This document shows positions 25,796-32,238 of a stretch of 49,137 bases of DNA, piece after piece. Position numbers and translations under genes: made by a program. The DNA is from Anaerophaga thermohalophila str. Valhall (lineage in GTDB: Bacteria; Bacteroidota; Bacteroidia; Bacteroidales; Marinilabiliaceae): assembly GCF_000250735.1 (NCBI RefSeq), contig NZ_AHZV01000095.1:1-49137 (forward strand), in the 5' to 3' direction. Numbering within the stretch: position 1 is the stretch's first letter; each line of letters starts with the position of its first letter. The notes under the pieces were generated by a model. The model was given only the letters and a program-made list of their open reading frames with translations, did not search any database and was not told the origin of the DNA.

Positions 25796-25939
25796 GAGTG
25801 CAGTATAAAAAGCCTTCAAACTGCTGATTTTTACCATTTTTACCCCTGACCCCTAAAGGGGAACTGCTAAAAAATCAGCAGTTCGAAAAAAGTCCCCTTT
25901 AGGGGATTTAGGGGTCAAAAGGCTTTTTAGACTGCACTC
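25796..25939. repeat. R1 palindromic MITE-like repeat, copy 3
   Basis: A 144-bp copy with ends GAGTGCAGTATAAAAAGCC / GGCTTTTTAGACTGCACTC, nearly identical to 4774-4915 in the same orientation. It lies in the gap between the outer-membrane gene and the RAYT transposase (25743-26233). Confidence 0.85.
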
Positions 25940-26188
25940 GTCTTTTAAAACTTAAAACATAAATTCAAGAATTATATTATGAGCCCGTTATAAAAATATC
26001 GTCAACCTTTTATGCTCCTGTAATTTTAATATCAATGTGCAAACATAAAGACCTGTCGGTAAAAACAATTTGAGGGCAGTCCTGCTGCAAATTGACCAAT
26101 CAAATATTCGAAAGCATCACCGGAAAATCTGCCATTCATTGCTCCGTGCAATTCGTCTGCGATTTTCCAAAGGGTGTTTCCAATATAG

Positions 26189-26216
26189 TTGCGACAGGGA
26201 TTGTCGTGTCTGTACG
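26189..26216. repeat. Degenerate REP palindrome, 3' side of RAYT gene
   Basis: TTGCGACAGGGATTGTCGTGTCTGTAC-like sequence matches the GTAGAGAC...GTCTCTAC REP pattern imperfectly. It lies ~20 bases beyond the end of the transposase gene. Confidence 0.45.
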
Positions 26217-26233
26217 GTTCATTTGCTGTTATG

Positions 26234-27130
26234 TTATTTTGCATCTAAAAATTTATCTTCCTCCCAATTTTTAGGATTGTTTGTGATATAAGATGTAATT
26301 TTTTGAAACGATTTATCATCCCGGATGATATTGTCATAAAAACGGGTTTGCCATTGAAATTCAAAACCTAAACGATGGGCATGTTTTGATACGGCAGATT
26401 TGTAGGAACCTACAATGGACGAAATGGAATTTTTCCCGATATTTTGAAATCGTTGTTGACCGATGGTTTTCGGGATGGATTCCGATTGGTTGTCGGATTG
26501 GTTATTCGGTTGGTTATTCGGTTGGTTATTGGATTGGTTATTGGATTGGTTGGGCGATTGGTTGGGCGATTGTAGAGACAGGGCATGCCCTGTCTCTACG
26601 ATCCCGTCCCCATTCCCGTCCCCATTCCCGTTCCCGTTCCCGTTCGGGTTCCCGTTCCCGTTCCCGTTCCCGTCCCCGTCCCCATTCCCGTTCGCGTTCC
26701 CGTTCGCGTTATCATTATCGTTGCCATTGCCATTACCATTACCATTACCGTCACCGTCACCATTATTCCCATTCCCATCCCCGCCCCCGTCACAATTATC
26801 CCCGTTACCGTTACCATCACCATTCCTGTTCCCGTCATCATTCCCGTCATCATTCCTGTCATTTGTAATAATCAAAATACCATGAATATGATTAGGCATG
26901 ACCACGAATTCGCCTAATTCAACATTTTGCGTATGATGTGGAATTTGATACCACAATATATCTGCAATGATGCCAATATGCGACAATTGCATTTTACCAT
27001 CATGTATTTCACCAAAATAATGGAACCTATTCTTCGTACAAATGGTAATAAAATAGGCACCTGCCCACCGATAATCCCAGGATTGCAAACGGGCAGACGG
27101 AATGCGGTATTTATTTTGAAATTTATCCAT
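26234..27130 (-). CDS. REP-associated tyrosine transposase (RAYT) with expanded linker
   Basis: A 298-residue Y1/HUH nuclease that cuts and joins REP DNA. The start YRIPSARLQSWDYRWAGAYFITICTKNR is typical of Bacteroidota RAYTs. The HUH motif is MPNHIHGI (His81, His83). The second half, SSIVGSYKSAVSKHA ... FEFQWQTRFYDNIIRDDKSF ... YITNNPKNW, holds the likely catalytic Tyr281. Between them residues ~90-176 are (Asn/Asp-Gly)n from a hexanucleotide repeat, 177-188 are encoded by a perfect REP palindrome, and 189-216 are a 12-bp repeat (NQSN/NQPN). Most family members lack this insert. Whether it is still active is unclear. Confidence 0.85.
   Translation of the reverse strand: MDKFQNKYRIPSARLQSWDYRWAGAYFITICTKNRFHYFGEIHDGKMQLSHIGIIADILWYQIPHHTQNVELGEFVVMPNHIHGILIITNDRNDDGNDDGNRNGDGNGNGDNCDGGGDGNGNNGDGDGNGNGNGNGNDNDNANGNANGNGDGDGNGNGNGNPNGNGNGNGDGNGDGIVETGHALSLQSPNQSPNQSNNQSNNQPNNQPNNQSDNQSESIPKTIGQQRFQNIGKNSISSIVGSYKSAVSKHAHRLGFEFQWQTRFYDNIIRDDKSFQKITSYITNNPKNWEEDKFLDAK
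26475..26570. repeat. 12-bp tandem repeat inside the RAYT gene
   Basis: About eight units of the GATTGGTTATTG / GGTTGGTTATTC type, in frame in the transposase gene and coding NQSN, NQPN and NQSP tetrapeptides on the minus strand. Confidence 0.85.
26572..26599. repeat. Perfect 28-bp REP palindrome within the RAYT ORF
   Basis: GTAGAGACAGGGCA followed by its exact reverse complement. Variants of this GTAGAGAC...GTCTCTAC palindrome occur at 27147-27181, 26189-26216, about 43180 and 44958. It preserves the reading frame of the transposase. Confidence 0.85.
26600..26860. repeat. Hexanucleotide microsatellite inside the RAYT gene
   Basis: Roughly 43 units related to CCCGTT (with CCCATT, CCCGTC, ACCATT variants), all in frame and coding Gly-Asn/Gly-Asp on the minus strand. 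The regularity produces spurious long ORFs in other frames. Confidence 0.85.
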
Positions 27131-27146
27131 ATCTATTCATATTGAT

Positions 27147-27181
27147 ACAGGACATGCCCTTCAGGCAGGGTGTGCCCTGTC
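27147..27181. repeat. REP-like palindrome, 5' side of RAYT gene
   Basis: ACAGGACATGCCCT pairs imperfectly (11 of 14) with AGGGTGTGCCCTGT. It lies 17 bases upstream of the transposase start, so the gene is flanked by REPs as in a REPtron. Confidence 0.6.
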
Positions 27182-27390
27182 TGAACAAATAGGTCGTAGT
27201 ATTCATTTCCGGGCATTACGCAAGACCATGAACGTCGCCCATTTTGGCTTCCCGCCATCTGCAGGACCGGAAAGCGGACAGGCCACTGCAACTTTTAAAT
27301 AGTTAAAATCGTTCATTATTGTGACATTCTTTTGAATTGTGATATGTTGACAATTAACATTTACAGATGCAAACATTTTTAAAGATTTGC

Positions 27391-27489
27391 ATGAAACGAG
27401 CATGGCAAAGATTGCCACAAAAGTTGATGTATAAAATCAATCATGCGAGTTCCATCAGACCAATAACTTAGACTAATTTTATACTGATG
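27391..27489 (+). repeat. R2 leader-type repeat
   Basis: A full copy: ATGAAACGAGCATGGCAAAG ... CATGCGAGTTCCATCAG. CATCAG (27453-27458) pairs with CTGATG (27484-27489). The GGCAAAGATTGCC inner mini-stem is clear here. The terminal ATG opens no long frame; the next gene (PadR) starts 300 bases on. The region 27131-27793 holds no other gene. Confidence 0.8.
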
Positions 27490-27601
27490 AAAAACCTTCC
27501 ACCTTAAATGGAACTATGCAATATAAATAATTATTACTAATAATTTAAGCGTTATTCAGCAGGCCCTATATAAATTATTGATTTATAAATTTTAATGATG
27601 A

Positions 27602-27674
27602 GGCCTCCGCAAGAATGTTTGGTTCAACGGAGCCTCCAGCATCAAGCGAGCACAAACAACGCTTGATCGGAGGC
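27602..27674. repeat. Double hairpin, GC-rich structure
   Basis: GCCTCC (27632-27637) and ATCAAGCG (27641-27648) pair with CGCTTGAT (27660-27667) and GGAGGC (27669-27674). An upstream GGCCTCCG...CGGAGCC pair makes a second, alternative stem. It is followed by GTGTTAGCGGCTGGCGATC. It may mark the edge of an inserted segment (PadR pair), but is not a clear attC site. Confidence 0.5.
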
Positions 27675-27753
27675 TAAGTGTTAGCGGCTGGCGATCTATT
27701 CTAATCACTTTTTTTTCTAATTTATTTGTTTTTCTCAATATTTTATTATTACA

Positions 27754-27782
27754 TTTGTATTATACAAGATGATTAATACAAA
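27754..27782. promoter_or_regulatory. Candidate PadR operator
   Basis: TTTGTATTA (27754-27762) and TAATACAAA (27774-27782) form a perfect inverted repeat with an 11-base spacer. A tighter palindrome, TTGTA-TTA-TACAA, lies within it. It is 12 bases before the PadR ATG (27794), consistent with autoregulation. Confidence 0.55.
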
Positions 27783-27793
27783 AAGACTAAATC

Positions 27794-28171
27794 ATGAGTA
27801 AAAATAATCATTTATCTGAATTATTATCTGCATGGGAAGAAACTTATAAAAAAGGTCAATTGACCCTCTGGATTTTTCTCTCATTAAAAGATGGGGAAAA
27901 ATATGTCGATGAAATTAAGTCCTTTGTTGAAGAACAATCTAATCACACTATGACCTGTGAAAGTCAAAGTCTCTACCGTAATCTAAGAAAGTATCAGCAT
28001 GTCGGAGTTGTTGATTTTGAAACAGGTGTAGGAAATAAAGGTCCCGACCGTAAATACTATTTCTTGACAGAATTAGGATTTGAATTGCTCAATCGTTTTA
28101 TTGAGAGAAATATAAATCTTTTTTTTAGCGAACAAATTAAAAAATTAATCTTATCGGAGGATAAAAAATGA
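27794..28171 (+). CDS. PadR-family transcriptional regulator
   Basis: A 125-residue winged-helix protein. GQLTLWIFLSLKDGEKYVDEIKSFV is the N-terminal helix of PadR, SQSLYRNLRKYQHVGVVDFE the recognition part, and KGPDRKYYFLTELGFELL the wing (P-x-RKYY-x-LT). The short C-terminus places it in the PadR-s2-like subgroup. Its last codon overlaps the start of the next gene (ATGA at 28168-28171), so the two are co-translated. A palindrome precedes it. Confidence 0.85.
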   Translation: MSKNNHLSELLSAWEETYKKGQLTLWIFLSLKDGEKYVDEIKSFVEEQSNHTMTCESQSLYRNLRKYQHVGVVDFETGVGNKGPDRKYYFLTELGFELLNRFIERNINLFFSEQIKKLILSEDKK

Positions 28172-28587
28172 AAACAATAACAAAAAATTTAATCGCATTT
28201 ACCTTTGGGCTGGTTGTCTTGACAATTGCTTTTAGGTTCTCATTAAGTTCTATGCTTCAAAATCGTCTATTCAGCACTGTCTGGATTGTTGCTGTAATCT
28301 ATGGGATATTGGTGTTTACAATAGGTTGGATATTTGGCAAAAAGGACAAAATGAATTTACCATTATATGATGTTGGATTCCGTTTCCACTTAGTCACATA
28401 CATATTTTGTAATCTAATTGGTGAACTTTGGTTTTTAATTGGCTTACAATCAGAATATGAGAATGTCAGAACTGTACATTTAACTGCTGTTTTTTGGGGA
28501 TTAGGTCTATTATTCCATTTTATTATTTACCTGATTACCCGAAAAAACGCAATTAAAGGAATCAAAAAGTCTGAAATATTTGAATAA
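28168..28587 (+). CDS. Four-TM membrane protein paired with PadR
   Basis: A 139-residue protein with four hydrophobic helices (LIAFTFGLVVLTIAFRF, VWIVAVIYGILVFTIGWIFG, FHLVTYIFCNLIGELWFLIG, LTAVFWGLGLLFHFIIYLI) and no recognised domain. PadR-membrane protein pairs with overlapping ends are frequent; the membrane partner may sense or resist membrane stress and be the regulator's target. No function assigned. Confidence 0.7.
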   Translation: MKTITKNLIAFTFGLVVLTIAFRFSLSSMLQNRLFSTVWIVAVIYGILVFTIGWIFGKKDKMNLPLYDVGFRFHLVTYIFCNLIGELWFLIGLQSEYENVRTVHLTAVFWGLGLLFHFIIYLITRKNAIKGIKKSEIFE

Positions 28588-28922
28588 AACATCCGAATCT
28601 TCGATTCCACTTTAGACTGCAAACCCCTATAATACCCGAATTCTCGCAAGCAAGCGGCAGGGTCGGGCGAATCAATTCCGCTCAACAGCCTCTACCAACT
28701 TTGATCGGGAATTTAGAAAATGTAAGACTTTCACTAAAAATACCGGGGGAGCCAACATTTTCTATATCAGGGTTAACTTTGTTGATTTTGCTGTTTTGGG
28801 GCAAGATCGTACAAATTCTATATCGGGCACCACGCATCCATGCCCTAAATCGGTCTAAGACCCCGATGACAGTATGCCTTACAGCTGTGCGAATTGCAAT
28901 TATGTTTGGCTGAGTGAACTGA
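28588..28922. other. Intergenic region between the PadR pair and defence operon
   Basis: No convincing gene; ORFs on both strands overlap and lack family features. ATTTTCTATATCAGGGTTAA (28768-28787) is almost the same as a stretch at 6539-6558, hinting at another dispersed repeat. This gap is where the defence operon ends. Confidence 0.45.
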
Positions 28923-30374
28923 CTATTCGTTAAACCCATACTTCTTTAATGTTTTCAAATTCATTAATGCAAATTTCTTTGCCTTGTCATTCAAAGGATG
29001 TTTTCCCTCTGCAACATTCCACATAAATCTGAAATGATGATCTTTCAGTCGTTTATTCTTTCTATCCCAATCAACGATTTTTTTTATCAATTCAATTGTC
29101 ACATCTGGAGTACCCTCATGGTCTTCGTTGATTTGCTTTTCAATTTCATCAATTTTATATAGTAAATCAGGGGCATTATTTATTACCTTATCAATAATCT
29201 CAATTGCTTTTTTTCTGTCGCTGTCTGAAATAAAAGAATTATTACGTACTTTTCCAGCCATATTAAAAGCTATGCCTGTCATGTAATTTGATAATTCCCC
29301 AGTTTCACTACCCCAGTTTTCTATTTTATGCCAAATCTGTGATGGAATTGCTTTTATTCTGGCAATTTCTTCTGCGATTTCAATTTTCAATTGTTCATCT
29401 TCCGTAATACTTTTTCTTTTTGGAGAAGAAGGATTAATATAGTCGGCTTTTATTGCATCGAAATCAATAGTAATATCTGACTCTTTTATTGCATTCCAGC
29501 ACTCTTCTTTTTTCGCCCATTCGCCATACAAAGCACCTGGTGCGTTTGTCTTAATAAAATCTTCAACTGATTCCATTAGGTTAAACAAGGCAGATTTCAT
29601 ATTCTCACTAAGCGATTGGTTTTTCCAGATTTTATAGAGATCAATTTTATAATCAGTTTTTAGATTCAGTAATGCCAATGAATAAGGAACGGTAATATAT
29701 CTCATGTCTCCGATAGCATTTGGCTTGACCCCATAAAGCTTTTCTGCTGTTTTAAACATAATAGCTTTTGCGACAGAATCTTCATAGAAAATATTATCAG
29801 GTTTATCAGGCATATTATAATTCAGGAATTGCACATAATTTTTCTGACTTCCCTGAACAACAATATGTGGGCCAATCACAAGTTTTTTTCCATTCCTAAT
29901 TTCCTGATAAGTATTTAAATATTTCGCCAGAAGTTCTTTTGTAATAACTTGTCCTCTCGGATTTTTAAGATCAAAAGCCTTTCGTCTTGAAGGCGTGAAA
30001 CCTTCCTTTAACCGGGCATTTTTATACTGGCCTCTTGCACGTTCATAAAACCACCGAGTCTGAATATTACTCCCTTCAACAGGCTGGGCCCAGACAGACC
30101 TGGAAATTTTTTCAAGCTCAACATGAAATGGTTTATTCGAACTTAAATCGGAAGTTGAAACTTTATTTTGAGTATTGGCGTATTCCGCAATGCGGTTAAC
30201 AATTTCATTAAAATTATCTCGCTTTTTTACAACAGTAAGTTTTGTTTGAACAAAAATCTTATCAATGTCCGCTTTATCTTTTTTCCAGGTATGATAAACA
30301 GATGCAGTTGTCTGACCACCATTCACAATCTGAAAATCTTTAGCCCAAACGATTGCTTTTCCTCCATCTGCCAA
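28923..30374 (-). CDS. AIPR abortive-infection protein, C-terminal part
   Basis: A 483-residue frame that continues the AIPR protein begun in the frame ending at 30323. It opens at TTG 30374 with ADGGKAIVWAKDFQIVNGGQTTASVYHTW, the signature core of AIPR proteins, and includes ISRSVWAQPVEGSNIQTRWFYERARGQY. AIPR proteins are found in phage-resistance systems, often beside Z1 and PD-(D/E)XK genes as here. The two frames overlap by 52 bases and join by a -1 shift at 30374-30380. It is last in the defence operon. Confidence 0.8.
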   Translation of the reverse strand: MADGGKAIVWAKDFQIVNGGQTTASVYHTWKKDKADIDKIFVQTKLTVVKKRDNFNEIVNRIAEYANTQNKVSTSDLSSNKPFHVELEKISRSVWAQPVEGSNIQTRWFYERARGQYKNARLKEGFTPSRRKAFDLKNPRGQVITKELLAKYLNTYQEIRNGKKLVIGPHIVVQGSQKNYVQFLNYNMPDKPDNIFYEDSVAKAIMFKTAEKLYGVKPNAIGDMRYITVPYSLALLNLKTDYKIDLYKIWKNQSLSENMKSALFNLMESVEDFIKTNAPGALYGEWAKKEECWNAIKESDITIDFDAIKADYINPSSPKRKSITEDEQLKIEIAEEIARIKAIPSQIWHKIENWGSETGELSNYMTGIAFNMAGKVRNNSFISDSDRKKAIEIIDKVINNAPDLLYKIDEIEKQINEDHEGTPDVTIELIKKIVDWDRKNKRLKDHHFRFMWNVAEGKHPLNDKAKKFALMNLKTLKKYGFNE

Positions 30375-31237
30375 TTTTTTAACTCCAGCTCATCAGCTGT
30401 TGCTGCAATCCCGTTATTATACGCCAGAAACATATGGGGTTCTTCTTTTATTGTTTTTCTGATACCCTTGTTAATCTTTCCTGTAAATTGTAAAAAGGAA
30501 CGAACATTCTGTTCAAGAAGACGAGACCCATATTCTTCATAAATATTTGCAAGAGTTATGCCTGGTATAAGGGCAAGATAAGATTCATAATCTTCATTTT
30601 CAGACGGTGATTCCAAACAAGGAAGTATACCCCCGTAATCTTCAAAATTTATTTCTATTGGAACATGTGACTGGTCTGAAAGATTAAATAAATACTCAAT
30701 ATCAATTATTCTTGTAAATATTGAGTAACCAGAAATCGTTTTGTTGAATTTAATTTCTGATTTAAAAATACCATTGCTTAATACAAAAATATTTACTCGT
30801 GACAGAAATTCTTTTACTTCCTTGACTTCGGCAAGAGTATGAGCCAAATCAAAAACCTCGGAAGATTCTTCGAGTTCTTTGATATAGTCTTTATATACCG
30901 CATTTCTGAAAAATCGTTCAACCTGATTAATTGATGATTCTGCTTCCTGCCTGGTTAATGTAAATGGTTCATCAACTCCTTTAAATACAGTTATAAATAA
31001 ATCGAGTGTTTCATAGTTTTCTGATAAAGCATAACCATTCAATTTGTGCATAGTTCTACCTAGTTTATCTTCTTTTCGGTCGAAACAAATACGTGCATTT
31101 TCTGTTTCCCCAGCGTCTGCAAGCAAATCAATGGCTATCTGAGTGAAAATTTGCTCTTGTATTCCACCGTCTTCTTCTGTTGCCTGTTCTGATTTTATTT
31201 CCTGAAAAAGTTCTTTATAAAAATCTTCAATATTCAT
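30323..31237 (-). CDS. AIPR abortive-infection protein, N-terminal part (frameshifted)
   Basis: A 304-residue frame with the N-terminal half of AIPR: a charged start (MNIEDFYKELFQEIKSEQATEEDGGIQEQIFTQIAIDLLADAGE) and ...RKTIKEEPHMFLAYNNGIAATADELELKN. It then leaves the conserved frame and stops. The run of six A at 30380-30375 on the coding strand lies in frame as A-AAA-AAT, a -1 slippery heptamer that would give ...ELKNLADGGKAIVW. Its first base overlaps the stop of the PD-(D/E)XK gene. It may be a sequencing indel, a real mutation, or translational frameshifting. Confidence 0.8.
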   Translation of the reverse strand: MNIEDFYKELFQEIKSEQATEEDGGIQEQIFTQIAIDLLADAGETENARICFDRKEDKLGRTMHKLNGYALSENYETLDLFITVFKGVDEPFTLTRQEAESSINQVERFFRNAVYKDYIKELEESSEVFDLAHTLAEVKEVKEFLSRVNIFVLSNGIFKSEIKFNKTISGYSIFTRIIDIEYLFNLSDQSHVPIEINFEDYGGILPCLESPSENEDYESYLALIPGITLANIYEEYGSRLLEQNVRSFLQFTGKINKGIRKTIKEEPHMFLAYNNGIAATADELELKNWQMEEKQSFGLKIFRL

Positions 31238-32238
31238 TATAAACTCAACTTTTCAATTACGTTTGATATACTGGTTTTAAATGTCTCTGTTTCAGCAGTT
31301 AAAACAATTGAATATTTCACATCACCAACTCCTTTCATCAGGTCTTTTTCTTCAATTCTTGGAAAATTTTCGTTTACTGTGTAAAAATCTTTACCTCTTA
31401 TCACGTAAGATATATTTTCATAATAAGATTCGTGATGTATAAAATATCCAGCACGAATTAATTTTCGATTTAACATATTGTTTAATAGCATATTATCACC
31501 GATAACTGAAAATAATACAGAAACAATTTTATTAAGTGAATTCTCATTGCCGTTTCGCCTCTCAAGTGACAAATGAAAAAGGAATAAATTTTCCAGTAAA
31601 GATGTATCTAACTGTCTTTCACTACTGACTCTGATTCTTTGATGATTATGTGATTGTGTTGTTTTAACCTCGATTGCAGTATTATTTTTTTCAAAATCTC
31701 TTATTCCTGTGTCAGGGCCGACCCAGATAGTAAGACATTCTTCAATCTTACCTGTTTCTTCAATAAGTTCTTTTAATAAAGACAATTCTCCAAATAAACC
31801 TATCTGTTTTTCAGGAGATAAACCAGGACTTTCAGCTAACTCAAATAATTCCTTCCATTTTAAGAATCTGTTTTGTAGTGATTTGACAAGTTCTATATCT
31901 TCTCTTACGTTTGAAATGTAGTTAAATAAGTCTTCACACAAAACTGCAAAAATTGAAGAAAGAGAGTTGTCAGAAAGACTTATCAATAAAAGTATTTTAT
32001 CTGAATTTGTTTCATCCGGTAAAGTCTCAATTGTAATATCTTTAAGGTCGTTTAATACAGAAATGTCAAATTCGCCTTTTGACAGCCGAAATGCGATACT
32101 TTTAACCTTTTCCGGCATTCTCATGGCTATAAAGCAATCCGACATTATATCAGGAGAAAACCTTTTTAAAACAACACCTGATTTTAAGGCATCATTCAGT
32201 TCAAAATCATTCCAGATATTTTCAATCCTCGTAGTCAT
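31237..32238 (-). CDS. PD-(D/E)XK motif protein (DUF4420 type)
   Basis: A 333-residue protein. The predicted nuclease core is GLFGELSLLKELIEE (Glu helix) ... GIRDFEKNNTAIEVKTTQSHNHQRIRVSSERQL, with Asp and the E-V-K of the PD-(D/E)XK fold and the strand-helix order of the family. Such proteins sit with Z1, MORC-like ATPase and AIPR genes in restriction-like systems and are probably the DNA-cutting component. It overlaps Z1 by 17 bases and AIPR by 1, pointing to coupled translation. Confidence 0.85.
   Translation of the reverse strand: MTTRIENIWNDFELNDALKSGVVLKRFSPDIMSDCFIAMRMPEKVKSIAFRLSKGEFDISVLNDLKDITIETLPDETNSDKILLLISLSDNSLSSIFAVLCEDLFNYISNVREDIELVKSLQNRFLKWKELFELAESPGLSPEKQIGLFGELSLLKELIEETGKIEECLTIWVGPDTGIRDFEKNNTAIEVKTTQSHNHQRIRVSSERQLDTSLLENLFLFHLSLERRNGNENSLNKIVSVLFSVIGDNMLLNNMLNRKLIRAGYFIHHESYYENISYVIRGKDFYTVNENFPRIEEKDLMKGVGDVKYSIVLTAETETFKTSISNVIEKLSL

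Noticed and set aside
26386-26917. Long open frames on the plus strand opposite the RAYT gene (Arg/Ser/His-rich and Pro/Phe-rich proteins)
   Set aside because: They are made by the hexanucleotide tract being open in every frame; composition is pure low complexity and the true coding frame is the transposase.
27602-27700. Hairpins plus GTTAGCGGC considered as an integron attC site
   Set aside because: The core does not fit RYYYAAC/GTTRRRY, there is no integrase, and spacing of the stems is irregular.
28682-28939. Overlapping frames on both strands in the gap before the defence operon
   Set aside because: Neither strand gives a domain or a credible start; likely chance in a slightly more GC-rich gap.
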